DNA of 64,000 nt, from positions 62,001-126,000 of the forward strand of contig NZ_JAKUDO010000003.1 of assembly GCF_022436485.1 (NCBI RefSeq), in the 5' to 3' direction. A model generated the notes under the pieces. It saw only the letters and a program-made list of their open reading frames with translations, searched no databases and was not told the origin of the DNA. Source of the DNA: Agrococcus sp. ARC_14 (lineage in GTDB: Bacteria > Actinomycetota > Actinomycetes > Actinomycetales > Microbacteriaceae). Each line of letters begins with the position of its first letter. The stretch's first letter is position 1. The position numbers and the translations under genes are program-made. Shown here one piece after another: positions 8,683 through 19,393 of the stretch.

Positions 8683-10293
8683 GTGCGTGCGTCGCTGACA
8701 CGTCTGCTCGGCCGCATGTCGCTGGCCGGGCGGATCACCTCGCTGATCGTCATCGTGATGACGTTCGGGCTCGCGCTCGCCGGCATCGGCACGCTGTCGA
8801 TCATCCGCGACGCGCAGCAGGCGGAGGCCGACCGCGAGCTCGACCAGGCGATGCGGGCGTTCACGAGCCAGGAGATCACGCGCTCGGACTCCCCTGAGCA
8901 GTGCGATCTCGCGCAGCGCATGCCCAACACCTATTACCTGGGCGTCGCCGATGCCGCGGGCCAGGTGCTGTGCGACAACAAGCTGCCCGGTCCCACGAAC
9001 CCCGACGTCTCGGGCGTGACGCTCGGCACGGTCGCCGAGCAGGACGGCGCGTTCACGCTCGTCTCGATCGACGAGCAGACGCGCTGGCGCACGCTCGTCG
9101 CGCCCAGCACGGTCTCGAGCACTGGCGAGCTGCTGGTCTCGATCGTCGCCGTCGACATGAGCTCGAGCGAGTCGACCACGACCACCTTCACGCTCGTCTT
9201 CGCGGGCTTCTCGATGCTCGCCGTGGTGCTCGGCGCTGCCCTTACGCGCATCCTCGCGGTCTCGACCCTGCGGGGGCTGCGCAAGACCGCCGCAGAGGCC
9301 CAGCGCTTCGCCGACGGCGACTACGACACCCGACTGACGGGCGAGCATCCGCGCACCGAGGTCGGCTCGCTGCAGCTCTCGCTCAACACCATGCTCGACC
9401 GCATCGAGGCTGCGATCGAGCAGCGCGACGCCTCCGTGTCGCAGATGCGACAGTTCGTCGGCGACGCCAGCCATGAGCTGCGCACGCCGCTGGTCGCGGT
9501 GCGCGGCTATGCGGAGCTCTACCGGATGGGCGCGATCTCCGACCCGGCCGATGTCAAGAACGCGATGGAGCGCATCGAAGGCGAGGCGAAGCGCATGGCG
9601 CGGCTGGTCGAGGATCTGCTGCAGCTCGCGCGCCTCGACGAGCGCCGACCGCTCGACCTGCAGCCGCTCGACCTCGTGCCGATCGTCAACGACGCCGCGA
9701 GCGACACGCGCGTGGGCACGCCCGACCGCCGGGTGACGGTCGTGGCGATCGATGCGGATGCGCTGGGTCCCCCCGACGGCGCGGAGGATCCGGCGCCGTC
9801 GTCGGCCGTGTTCACGCCGCCGCCGCTCACACCGCCGGCGGTGGTGCTGGGCGACGACCACGCGCTGCGACAGCTGCTCTCGAACCTGATCGGCAATGCC
9901 ACGCGCTACACGCCGGAGGGCACCCCCATCGAGCTCGGCATCGGCGTCTCGACCCGCCGGCACGAGGCCGTCGTGCTGGTGGTCGATCACGGCGACGGCA
10001 TTCCCGTGGAGCTGCGCGAGCAGGTCTTCCAGCGCTTCTTCCGCGCGGATACCTCGCGCGCTCGCGACACCGGCGGCACGGGACTGGGGCTCGCGATCGT
10101 CCGCGGCGTCGTGCGCGCCCACTCCGGCAGGCTCGATGTCGTCGACACGCCCGGCGGCGGCGCGACGTTCCGCTTCGCCATCCCGCTCGCCGACGAGGCG
10201 GCCGTCATGGCGCTCAGCGAGCGGTTGCGACCCGAGTCGTTCATGACCACGACCGGCAGCGATCCACAGGCGCGCGCTCGCAGCCGCAGCTGA
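8683..10293 (+). CDS. Sensor histidine kinase
   Basis: 536 aa, with a GTG start immediately after the regulator's stop codon. Transmembrane segments lie at about 19-42 and 165-188 with an extracellular sensor between them. A HAMP domain follows, then a HisKA domain with phospho-acceptor His264 in DASHELRTPLVAVRGY and an ATPase domain with the N box (LLSNLIGNATRYT), G1 (VVDHGDGIP) and G2 (GGTGLGLAIVRGV). About 40 extra Pro/Ser-rich residues sit between HisKA and the N box. It autophosphorylates and passes phosphate to the adjacent regulator. Confidence 0.93.
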   Translation: MRASLTRLLGRMSLAGRITSLIVIVMTFGLALAGIGTLSIIRDAQQAEADRELDQAMRAFTSQEITRSDSPEQCDLAQRMPNTYYLGVADAAGQVLCDNKLPGPTNPDVSGVTLGTVAEQDGAFTLVSIDEQTRWRTLVAPSTVSSTGELLVSIVAVDMSSSESTTTTFTLVFAGFSMLAVVLGAALTRILAVSTLRGLRKTAAEAQRFADGDYDTRLTGEHPRTEVGSLQLSLNTMLDRIEAAIEQRDASVSQMRQFVGDASHELRTPLVAVRGYAELYRMGAISDPADVKNAMERIEGEAKRMARLVEDLLQLARLDERRPLDLQPLDLVPIVNDAASDTRVGTPDRRVTVVAIDADALGPPDGAEDPAPSSAVFTPPPLTPPAVVLGDDHALRQLLSNLIGNATRYTPEGTPIELGIGVSTRRHEAVVLVVDHGDGIPVELREQVFQRFFRADTSRARDTGGTGLGLAIVRGVVRAHSGRLDVVDTPGGGATFRFAIPLADEAAVMALSERLRPESFMTTTGSDPQARARSRS

Positions 10294-10355
10294 GCGCGCG
10301 ACTCCCCTACCTTCTGGCTTCGAGCGCGGATGCGCCGCGCAGGAGTGAGGGGATC

Positions 10356-10646
10356 ATGAGCAAGTACGTCGTCGACGCCGAGGCCATCCACGGCGCCCAC
10401 ATCGCGGTGCGAGGCACCGCCGGCCGGCTGCAGTCAGAGGTCACGGCCATGCACAGCCAGCTGCAGGCGCTGCAGGACTCGTGGAGCGGGCAGGCCTCCA
10501 TCGCCTTCCAGGGCGTCGTGCAGGACTGGCGCGCCACCCAGCTGCGGGTCGAGGAGTCGCTCGCGGGCATCAACGAGGCGCTCGCGCACGCGGGCCGCCA
10601 GTACGACGAGGTCGAGCAGGGCAACCTGCGCATGTTCGCGGCGTAG
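10356..10646 (+). CDS. WXG100-family (ESAT-6-like) protein, orphan
   Basis: 96 aa, the size expected for WXG100 helical hairpins. The turn motif is WSG (LQDSWSGQASIAFQGVVQDW) near residue 45, flanked by two amphipathic helices. The C-terminal YDEVEQGNLRMF carries a Y-x-x-x-(D/E)-like element used in type VII export. No EccC-type ATPase, EccB/D/E or second esx gene lies nearby, so secretion would depend on a system elsewhere. A strong AGGAGTGAGGGG ribosome-binding site precedes the ATG. Confidence 0.88.
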   Translation: MSKYVVDAEAIHGAHIAVRGTAGRLQSEVTAMHSQLQALQDSWSGQASIAFQGVVQDWRATQLRVEESLAGINEALAHAGRQYDEVEQGNLRMFAA

Positions 10647-10660
10647 GCCCGCCGCCCGCT

Positions 10661-10862
10661 GGTCGAGTAGCCGCCGCAGGCGGCGTATCGAGACCACGCA
10701 CGGCGGCTCCCCGCTGGTCGAGGAGCGCGCGGCCGGAGGCCGCTCGCGTCACGAGACCAAGGCACAGCGAAGGGCCCCAGCATTGCTGCTGGGGCCCTTC
10801 GTCTTGGTGAACTCCTCGGTCTCGTGACGCGTACGGCCCGATGGGCCGTACGCTCCTCGACC
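10661..10862. repeat. REP-like palindromic repeat cluster (three elements)
   Basis: Three related elements lie between convergent esx and groL genes: 10661-10695 (GGTCGAGTAG...TATCGAGACC), 10716-10758 (GGTCGAGGAG...GTCACGAGACC) and, inverted, 10818-10862 (GGTCTCGTGAC...CTCCTCGACC). Each has a GC-rich inner stem. The second and third face each other across the terminator at 10768-10801. The same family recurs at 23.1, 31.0, 38.2 and 59.9 kb. Confidence 0.8.
10768..10801. terminator. Strong hairpin between esx and groL
   Basis: A 15-bp perfect stem (CGAAGGGCCCCAGCA with its complement) and a four-base loop, lying between convergent genes. A U-tract is weak on both sides, as is usual in this GC-rich genome. 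Likely a bidirectional terminator. Confidence 0.7.
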
Positions 10863-12564
<1,702 letters not shown>

Positions 12565-12568
12565 TCAA

Positions 12569-12595
12569 TTGGCACTCCACCAGAGGGAGTGCCAA
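12569..12595 (-). promoter_or_regulatory. CIRCE operator 1 (HrcA site) upstream of groL
   Basis: A perfect inverted repeat TTGGCACTC-N9-GAGTGCCAA, one base per arm from the CIRCE consensus TTAGCACTC-N9-GAGTGCTAA, 38 bases before the groL start. HrcA binding is known for this element. Confidence 0.9.
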
Positions 12596-12603
12596 CGCCA
12601 AGT

Positions 12604-12630
12604 CTGGCACTCGCACTGGTCGAGTGCAAG
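12604..12630 (-). promoter_or_regulatory. CIRCE operator 2 upstream of groL
   Basis: CTGGCACTC-N9-GAGTGCAAG, with one mismatch between arms and the same 9-base spacer as operator 1. It lies eight bases further upstream, so HrcA dimers could bind both. Confidence 0.8.
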
Positions 12631-12675
12631 CCAGTGCGGGCGTGCTCGCCCACGGCAGAACGAGCGCTGCGGAGG

Positions 12676-13227
12676 CTAGGGAGCCTCGGTGCCCGGCGCA
12701 TGCTCGAGCTCGCCGTCGTCGCGCGGCTCCTGACTCGGGGCCGTGCCCACCGCATCCGGCCCCACGACGATCGTGATGGGCGTGCCGGAGAGCCTGCCGT
12801 CGGAGAGCTGCACGTCACCGACGCCCAGCGCGGCGGCGAGGCCGCGTGCGACGGGTGCGAGCTCCTCGCTGTCGAACCAGACCACCGTGGTCTCGCTGGC
12901 CTCAGAGCTGCCACCGGTCGCCACGACATCCCAGCCCGAATCCGAGAGCGCCTGGCCGACGCCCGCGGCGAGGCCGGTCTCACCGGAGGCATCGAGCACC
13001 GTGACGGATGCGTCGAGCGCGGGGTCGATGGCCGACGGATCCGTGACGATCTCGGCCTGCTCGGTCGCGACCGGCTCCGGCGCGCGCGGGCGCAGCAGGT
13101 CGAGGGCGAACAGGCCGATCGCCGCGAGCACGATGGCGACAGCGAGGCCGGCGAGCAGGATCGCCCAGCGCGGCCAGCGGCTGGTGGCCGTCGAGCGGTG
13201 CGCGCCGACCCGCTGCGGGCGACTCAT
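12676..13227 (-). CDS. LytR_C-domain membrane-anchored protein
   Basis: 183 aa. A basic N-terminus and one transmembrane segment (about 20-45, [25 protein letters not shown]) anchor an extracytoplasmic LytR C-terminal-type domain: [30 protein letters not shown] and [21 protein letters not shown]. The domain occurs at the end of LCP-type wall ligases, but this protein lacks the catalytic LCP part. Starts with ATGA, overlapping the DUF3263 stop, so the two genes are translationally coupled. Confidence 0.85.
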   Translation of the reverse strand: MSRPQRVGAHRSTATSRWPRWAILLAGLAVAIVLAAIGLFALDLLRPRAPEPVATEQAEIVTDPSAIDPALDASVTVLDASGETGLAAGVGQALSDSGWDVVATGGSSEASETTVVWFDSEELAPVARGLAAALGVGDVQLSDGRLSGTPITIVVGPDAVGTAPSQEPRDDGELEHAPGTEAP

Positions 13228-13583
13228 CGCCCCTCGCGCAGGCGCAGCAGCCGCCGCACGAGCATCGGGTCGTGCCGCACCGCCTCCTGCGTCTCGAGCA
13301 GCCCGTCCAGCGCCTGGTAGTAGCGCGTCGGCGTCCAGCCGAACTCGGCGCGGATGGCGCGCGCCTTCGCACCCCCGTGGCTGCTCCAGCCCGCTTCGAA
13401 GTCGAGCACGCGGCGGATGCGCTCCTCGCGGGCTGCGGAGAGATCGTGCGCCGGCGCATCCGTCGTCTGCCCATGCGTCGCAGGCGCCTCGGGTGCCGAG
13501 GCGCGCGACTCCGCTGTCGCGAACGCGAGGGCGGCGGCCTCGTCGGCGGTGCCCTTCCTGCGCGGGCGAGGGTCGGTCGGCAT
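13224..13583 (-). CDS. DUF3263-family protein
   Basis: 119 aa. A disordered Ala/Thr-rich N-terminus is followed by a DUF3263 domain from about residue 48: AAREERIRRVLDFEAGWSSHGGAKARAIRAEFGWTPTRYYQALDGLL. The helical pattern looks like a small helix-turn-helix, but no function is established. TAGGAT lies seven bases before the ATG with no ribosome-binding site, consistent with a leaderless mRNA. The same DUF3263-LytR_C order is known in other actinobacteria. Confidence 0.85.
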   Translation of the reverse strand: MPTDPRPRRKGTADEAAALAFATAESRASAPEAPATHGQTTDAPAHDLSAAREERIRRVLDFEAGWSSHGGAKARAIRAEFGWTPTRYYQALDGLLETQEAVRHDPMLVRRLLRLREGR

Positions 13584-13703
13584 GCCCACGATCCTACGGC
13601 GGCGCGGTGGGGCTCCATGCGTCGACGCCTGTGTGTCGTCGCAGCAGCTCCCAGAGCGTGCGCCCGAGGTGCGACCCACCGCCGACCGCCGTAGTCTTGG
13701 CGC

Positions 13704-14105
13704 ATGACTGATCGCATCGAACGCTCCGACGCCGAGTGGCGCGAGGCCCTCTCTCCCGAAGCCTTCTCGGTGCTGCGCGAAGCGGGCACCGAGCGACCGT
13801 GGACGGGTGCGCTGCTCGACGAGCAGCGCCTGGGCGTCTACTCGTGCGGCGCATGCGGCAACGAGCTGTTCCGCGACGAGACGAAGTTCGATGCCGGCTG
13901 CGGCTGGCCCAGCTTCTACGAGACCGTCCGCGAGGACGCGGTCGAGCTCATCGAGGACACCACGCTCGGCATGACGCGCACCGAGGTGCGCTGCGCGAAG
14001 TGCGGCAGCCACCTGGGCCACATCTTCGAGGACGCACCGCAGACGCCCACCGGCGACCGCTACTGCATGAACTCGCTGGCGCTGAACTTCACGCCGGAGT
14101 CCTAG
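13704..14105 (+). CDS. msrB: Peptide-methionine (R)-S-oxide reductase
   Basis: 133 aa. Reduces the R-epimer of methionine sulfoxide in oxidised proteins. Two zinc-binding CxxC pairs are visible ([10 protein letters not shown] and [13 protein letters not shown]). The catalytic Cys121 lies in [11 protein letters not shown], and CGWPSFYE is the family's substrate-side block. TAGTCT lies six bases before the ATG and there is no ribosome-binding site, so the mRNA is probably leaderless. Confidence 0.96.
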   Translation: MTDRIERSDAEWREALSPEAFSVLREAGTERPWTGALLDEQRLGVYSCGACGNELFRDETKFDAGCGWPSFYETVREDAVELIEDTTLGMTRTEVRCAKCGSHLGHIFEDAPQTPTGDRYCMNSLALNFTPES

Positions 14106-14147
14106 GCGCGCTGGATCTGAGGCTGCGACCGCGATGGTCGGCGTGCA

Positions 14148-15119
14148 CTAGACGCGGGGGCGGCGCCGTGGCCGTCTGATGGCCGAGACGCCGACTGCGA
14201 CGATCGTGAGCGCGGCGCCGATGAGCGACCACACCGTCACGGGGTGGCCGGCCGGCACGATGAGGTCGAGCACCAGCGACGTGACGACCTGGCCGCAGAT
14301 CACGCCCAGACCCATCGTCAGCACGCCCAGGTGGTGCACGGCGATCGACATGAGCGCGATGAAGATGATGCCCAGCACGCCGCCGATGTAGAGCCACGGC
14401 TCAGTGGGCAGCGGCTGCGCGGTGACGCCGGCAAGTGCCTGCACGCCGACCACCAGGGCGAGCGCCACGGTGCCGACGAGGAAGTTCGAGACGGTCTGCG
14501 CGATCGCCGACCCGGAGTGGCGCTGCACGAGGCCGCCGAGCGCCTGCTGCACCGACTGCAGCAGCCCCGCGATGAACGGCAGCACGACGAGCCACGCGCC
14601 CTGCAGCTGGCCTGCGCCCGCGAGCGCGATGCCGACCGCGACGAGTGCCAGCAGCGCGCCGATGACGCGCGGCGGCGTGATGGGCTTCCGTGCCAGCCCG
14701 CCGAACCCCAGACGGTCGACGGCGAGCCCGCTGACGGTCTGGCCCGCGACGACGCCGACCGTGTAGAGGGCGACGCCGGTGGTGCCGACCACGAGGCCCT
14801 GCGTCGCGACCAGGAAGGCGCCGAGCAGGCCGGTGGAGGCGTACCACCACGGCATCGAGCCATCGCGGATGACGCCGATCAGGCGCCGCACGCCAGCCCT
14901 GGCGCCCGGCCAGACGAGCAGCAGCAGGCCGAGCAGCACGAGACCGACCGTGAACGAGACGAGCGCAGCGAGCATGCCGTGCTCGAGGCGGGCGCCGAGC
15001 TCGCCGTTGACGCGGCTCTGCGCGGCAAGGCCCGTTCCCGCCACGATCGCCGCCGCCATCCACAGCAGTGGTCTGCGGTGGTCTGCGACATCGGCAGCGC
15101 TCGTTGTCTGATCCCTCAC
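14148..15119 (-). CDS. DMT-superfamily (DUF606/YdcZ-type) transporter, tandem-duplicated
   Basis: 323 aa with about ten hydrophobic segments in two similar halves; each half carries a G-x-x-x-x-x-Q-[TV] element (VVAGQTVSGLAVDRLGF and VICGQVVTSLVLDLIVP). Single-domain relatives are about 150 aa, so this is the fused two-domain form. Substrate unknown. The GTG start has TAGGCT exactly six bases upstream and no ribosome-binding site. The GNAT gene lies nine bases upstream on the same strand. Confidence 0.85.
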   Translation of the reverse strand: MRDQTTSAADVADHRRPLLWMAAAIVAGTGLAAQSRVNGELGARLEHGMLAALVSFTVGLVLLGLLLLVWPGARAGVRRLIGVIRDGSMPWWYASTGLLGAFLVATQGLVVGTTGVALYTVGVVAGQTVSGLAVDRLGFGGLARKPITPPRVIGALLALVAVGIALAGAGQLQGAWLVVLPFIAGLLQSVQQALGGLVQRHSGSAIAQTVSNFLVGTVALALVVGVQALAGVTAQPLPTEPWLYIGGVLGIIFIALMSIAVHHLGVLTMGLGVICGQVVTSLVLDLIVPAGHPVTVWSLIGAALTIVAVGVSAIRRPRRRPRV

Positions 15120-15128
15120 CGGGCAAGC

Positions 15129-15668
15129 CTAGAGCGGTGCGAGCCGAGGCGGCGCATCGGTGGCGAGGCGCGCGAATCGCACCACGTCGAAGCGCGCGAC
15201 GACGCCCCGCTCGTCGACGTAGCGGAGGCGCTCCCGCTCGACGCCTTCGCGCTGGTAGCCGGCGCGCTCCGCGACCGCGATCGAGGCGGGGTTGTTCGTG
15301 CGGGCGCCGAGCTCGAGCCGGTGCAGCCCGTCGGCGAGGAGGCGCCGCGAGAGCGTGTCGAGCGCGCGGCTCGCGAGCCCCTGGCCACGGGCGGACGGCG
15401 CGAGCCAGTACGACATCCACGCCGTGCCGTGCCGTGCGTCCCGCGCGCTTGCCATGACGCATCCGACCACCTCGCCGTGCAGCTCGATCGCGAGGGCGTC
15501 CGCCGCGATGTCGGCCAGGTAGGCCTGCGCGTCGGCGAGCGAGGCGAGCGGCGGCGCCTGCCGGTGCAGGTCGGCGGATGCGTCGAAGGCGGCGAGCACG
15601 GCGGCCGCGTCGCGCTCGGGGTGCCAGGGTCGCAGTCGTGCCGGACCGGCTTGGGTGGGAGGACTCAC
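15129..15668 (-). CDS. GNAT-family N-acetyltransferase (RimJ/RimL-like)
   Basis: 179 aa. Acetyl-CoA-binding motif A is WMSYWLAPSARGQGLASRAL (Gln/Arg-x-x-Gly-x-Gly/Ala type), followed by LHRLELGARTNNPASIAVAERAGYQREGV, the RimJ/RimL asparagine block. Such enzymes acetylate protein N-termini or small amines; the substrate is unknown here. The GTG start has TAGGCT six bases upstream, with no ribosome-binding site, hence probably leaderless. That -10 overlaps the divergent -10 of tRNA-Thr. Confidence 0.85.
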   Translation of the reverse strand: MSPPTQAGPARLRPWHPERDAAAVLAAFDASADLHRQAPPLASLADAQAYLADIAADALAIELHGEVVGCVMASARDARHGTAWMSYWLAPSARGQGLASRALDTLSRRLLADGLHRLELGARTNNPASIAVAERAGYQREGVERERLRYVDERGVVARFDVVRFARLATDAPPRLAPL

Positions 15669-15674
15669 CGCGCA

Positions 15675-15684
15675 AGCCTAGAAT
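15675..15684. promoter_or_regulatory. Overlapping divergent -10 elements (GNAT gene and tRNA-Thr)
   Basis: TAGGCT on the minus strand (15675-15680) and TAGAAT on the plus strand (15679-15684) share two base pairs. The first sits six bases from the GNAT start codon, the second about 30 bases before tRNA-Thr. RNA polymerase probably cannot occupy both at once. Confidence 0.5.
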
Positions 15685-15714
15685 GGCTGGGCACCTCGGC
15701 AGCGCCGGGGCCGC

Positions 15715-15786
15715 GCCTCCTTAGCTCAGTGGTAGAGCACCGCTCTTGTAAAGCGAAGGTCGTCGGTTCAATCCCGACAGGGGGCT
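15715..15786 (+). tRNA. tRNA-Thr (anticodon TGT)
   Basis: 72 bases. The acceptor stem GCCTCCT/AGGGGGC has one G-T pair; the D arm, anticodon loop CTTGTAA with anticodon TGT, T arm GTCGG-TTCAATC-CCGAC and discriminator T are all in place. CCA is not encoded. The 20-bp repeat array begins 34 bases downstream. Confidence 0.95.
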
Positions 15787-15820
15787 CAGCTGGGCGACAG
15801 CGCTCGTCCGAACGCCGCCG

Positions 15821-16000
15821 GCACCCATCGAGTGGCGGCAGCCCACATCGAGTGGCGGCAGCCCACATCGAGTGGCGCCAGCCCACATCGAGTGGCGCCT
15901 GCTCACATCGATTGGCGCCTGCCTACATCGAGTGGCGCCAGCCCACATCGATTGGCGGCAACCGCCATCGAGTGGCGCCTCCAGCGATCGTCTGGCGGAG
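15821..16000. repeat. Nine direct 20-bp units with core ATCGAGTGGCG
   Basis: Nine consecutive units at exact 20-bp spacing from 15821. Each has a conserved core (C)ATCGA(G/T)TGGCG(C/G)C and a variable 7-base segment such as AGCCCAC or TGCTCAC; the ninth is degenerate (GATCGTCTGGCGG). The spacing is not a multiple of three, so the array is not coding. It faces four inverted units at 16021-16100. There are no CRISPR-length spacers. Function unknown. Confidence 0.9.
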
Positions 16001-16020
16001 CCCAGGGGGCGCTCGTCACT

Positions 16021-16100
16021 GCCACGCGAGGCGCCACTCGATCACGGCAGGCGCCACTCGATCACAGGAGGCGCCACTCGATCACAGGAACCGCCACTCA
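16021..16100. repeat. Four inverted 20-bp units with core GGCGCCACTCGAT
   Basis: Four units at 20-bp spacing carry the reverse complement of the left array's core. The last is degenerate (CCGCCACTCAAAC). The middle units share the tail CACAGGAG. Together with 15821-16000 they form a split inverted repeat whose arms could pair over several units. About 35 bases separate the last unit from the stop of the downstream DsbA-like gene. Confidence 0.9.
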
Positions 16101-16135
16101 AACGTCAGGGGCGAGGGGCGGTGGGAGGACGCGGG

Positions 16136-17128
16136 CTACGGCTGCTGCGGGTCCGCGACGAAGGCCGCCAGCGCGGCCGGGTCACCCACGTCGCCCGCGA
16201 AGGTGACGCCGTCGACGATCACCGTCGGCACGCCGCGCAGCGGCTCGACGCCCTGCAGCGGCGCATCGATCGCGCGCACCGTCGCCTGCCGCACCGACCA
16301 GGCGAACTGCGCCGAGGCCACGCAGTCGCCGACCTCGGTGGCACCGTGCTCGGAGGCGAGCGCAGTCACCGCTGCCGCCTCGAAGGGATGCTCCTGCAAG
16401 TGCGCGACGAGCGCGGTCTGGAACGGCCGGTACGCATCCGGCGCGCTGTCGGCGACGCACGCGAGCGCGTTGGCGCCCAGCGTCGAGGCGTAGCCGCTCT
16501 CGATCGAGTCGCCTAGCGAGACCGGCAGATAGGAGACCCGCGCCGCGCCGCTGTCCGCGAGCTCGGTGAGCTGCTCGCCACTCGCGGCCAGCAGCCGGTC
16601 GCAGTACTCGCAGTCGGGATCGATCACGACGAGCACATCGGGCATGTCGGATGCGGGCTCGCGCTCTGCGGGCGTGCCACCGGCAGGCACGGGCTCGGCA
16701 GGCACGACGCCGTCGGCGTCGAACGCGATGACGTCAGCCAGGTTGGCGGGGCCGTCGGCGGCAGAGAGGGTGACGATCTGGCCGCCGAGGGCCTGCTGGA
16801 TGGTCTCGAGCTGCGGGTCGCGCATCACCCAGCGGCCCGAGACGAGCACCGTCTGCTCCTGCAGCTGCAGCTGCGTCGCGATGGCCTGTGCCTCATCGGC
16901 ATCGGCGGCGAGGATCAGCTCGGTCTCGGTGCCGCAGGTCGCGCTCACCGGCTGCTCCTCAGACTCGCGGTACCGCTCCACGAGCTCGCTGCACTCGCCG
17001 CCGGCCTCGAGGTAGGCGGCGCCCAGCTCACCGATCGAGGTGATCTGCGGCGGGGGCGTCGAGGCACACCCGACCAGCAGGGCGAGCGCTATCAGCGCAG
17101 CCCCGACCGGCCGGGCGGCCCGCAGCAT
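16136..17128 (-). CDS. DsbA-like thioredoxin-fold lipoprotein
   Basis: 330 aa. The signal peptide ends in a lipobox (ALALLVGC) with Cys near residue 21, so it should be anchored outside the membrane. The N-terminal 150 residues resemble no domain I can name. The C-terminal half is a DsbA/thioredoxin_4-like fold with CEYC (VIDPDCEYCDRLL) and cis-Pro region RGVPTVIVDGV. Probably a thiol oxidoreductase for exported proteins. Its start overlaps the stop of the second DsbA-like gene by one base. Confidence 0.85.
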   Translation of the reverse strand: MLRAARPVGAALIALALLVGCASTPPPQITSIGELGAAYLEAGGECSELVERYRESEEQPVSATCGTETELILAADADEAQAIATQLQLQEQTVLVSGRWVMRDPQLETIQQALGGQIVTLSAADGPANLADVIAFDADGVVPAEPVPAGGTPAEREPASDMPDVLVVIDPDCEYCDRLLAASGEQLTELADSGAARVSYLPVSLGDSIESGYASTLGANALACVADSAPDAYRPFQTALVAHLQEHPFEAAAVTALASEHGATEVGDCVASAQFAWSVRQATVRAIDAPLQGVEPLRGVPTVIVDGVTFAGDVGDPAALAAFVADPQQP

Positions 17129-18054
17129 CAGCCCTCGTCGCTGGGAGCGGGCGTCTCCGCGGGCTCCTCAGGAGCGTCGGTCTCGGCAGGATCCTCGGTC
17201 GGCTCACCGGTCTGCTGACCGGCGGCCGCGGTCACGAACGCCTGGAAGCCTGCGGCATCGGCGGGCGAGCCCGGGTACTGCTGGCCATTGACGATCACCG
17301 TCGGGGTGCGGTCGGCGACCACGTTCTCGGTGCCGGGCAACGGCTCCGAGCCTGCCCGCACCGTGGCGTCCTCGACCCAGCTCATGAAGCGGCCCTCGGT
17401 GATGCAGTCGGCGATGCCGGTGGAGGTGTCGATCCCGGCGCCCTCGGCGACCTCGACGATCTCGTCGTTCGACAGGCCCGAGGTGTTCTCAGCCGGCTGG
17501 CTGTCGTACATGGCGCTGTTGAAGGCCCAGAACTGGTCGGGTGCCTGCTCGGCGACGCACGCGGCAGCGGATGCGGAGCGGGTGGAGTACTTCGTGCCCA
17601 GCGATGCGCGGTCGAGGATGGAGATCGGGTGCACCTCGACGGTGGCGGCACCGGAGGCGAGCAGCTGCTCGAGCGTCGCGCGGTTGGCCTCGTCGAACGT
17701 GCCGCACACGGGGCACATGTAGTCCTGGTAGATCTCGATCTGCACGACGTCCTCGCGCCGCTCCGTCGGCGTCGGCTCACCCTCGGCGGGCGTGGCCGCG
17801 GTGCGCTCCGCGACGAAGTCCTGCCCGATCACGATGCCGTTCGACGCCATGTTCTCGGGGCCGGGACCTGCGGGGCGGATGCTGTTGACGATCACGATGG
17901 CGACGATGGCGACGATGGCGACGGCCGCGACGATGATGCCGCCGATGGTGAGGCCCTTCTTGAGGCGCTCCCTGCGGCGGCGCTCCTCCTGCATCTTGCG
18001 GGCCTGCTCGCGCGCCTGCGTGCGGCGCTCGTTCTTCGTCAGCTTCTCGCTCAT
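17128..18054 (-). CDS. Membrane-anchored DsbA-family thiol oxidoreductase
   Basis: 308 aa. A highly basic N-terminus (MSEKLTKNERRTQAREQARK) precedes one transmembrane segment (about 35-60, IGGIIVAAVAIVAIVAIVIVNSI). An extracytoplasmic thioredoxin_4 domain with CPVC (IYQDYMCPVCGTFDEANR) and cis-Pro block DRTPTVIVNGQQYPGS follows, then an acidic Glu/Pro/Thr tail. Likely forms disulfides in exported proteins. It is the first gene of a two-gene unit with the downstream lipoprotein. Confidence 0.9.
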   Translation of the reverse strand: MSEKLTKNERRTQAREQARKMQEERRRRERLKKGLTIGGIIVAAVAIVAIVAIVIVNSIRPAGPGPENMASNGIVIGQDFVAERTAATPAEGEPTPTERREDVVQIEIYQDYMCPVCGTFDEANRATLEQLLASGAATVEVHPISILDRASLGTKYSTRSASAAACVAEQAPDQFWAFNSAMYDSQPAENTSGLSNDEIVEVAEGAGIDTSTGIADCITEGRFMSWVEDATVRAGSEPLPGTENVVADRTPTVIVNGQQYPGSPADAAGFQAFVTAAAGQQTGEPTEDPAETDAPEEPAETPAPSDEG

Positions 18055-18224
18055 GCGTCCTTGTCCTGGGGTCGGCCGGGAACCGGCATACAGTGCGCTC
18101 TAGGCAAGCACCTTCTCCCAGGGTACCGGCCCTGTGCCGTGCCAGAATGTCCCCTGCGGGCGAAGCTGCCCGTCCTGACACAACGGATCGTCCGGCACGT
18201 ACCTGCCGGTGGAAGGAAACGACA

Positions 18225-19298
<1,074 letters not shown>

Positions 19299-19308
19299 GC
19301 GCTGCGCA

Positions 19309-19346
19309 CGACGAAGGGCTCCGACCTCGGCCGGGGCCCTTCGTCG
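19309..19346 (+). terminator. Terminator after the sugar ABC ATPase gene
   Basis: An 11-bp perfect stem (CGACGAAGGGC with its complement) and a GC-rich loop, ten bases after the stop codon. Confidence 0.7.
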
Positions 19347-19393
19347 TCGGATGACGACGCATCCCACCCCATCCGCGCGCCTACGATGACGGC

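Noticed and set aside
10356..10646. Type VII secretion locus
   Set aside because: Only one WXG100 gene is present; neighbouring genes belong to other functions.
12589..13711. Plus-strand reading frames opposite LytR_C and DUF3263
   Set aside because: They mirror genes with domain and start-site support on the minus strand and have low-complexity Arg/Ala content.
15821..16100. CRISPR array
   Set aside because: The units are 20 bp with 7-base variable parts, half of them inverted. There are no spacers of usual length and no cas genes.
15832..16516. Repeat-rich plus-strand proteins across the 20-bp array
   Set aside because: The repeat length is not a multiple of three, the frames cross the array and run antisense into the DsbA-like gene, and no ribosome-binding site is present.
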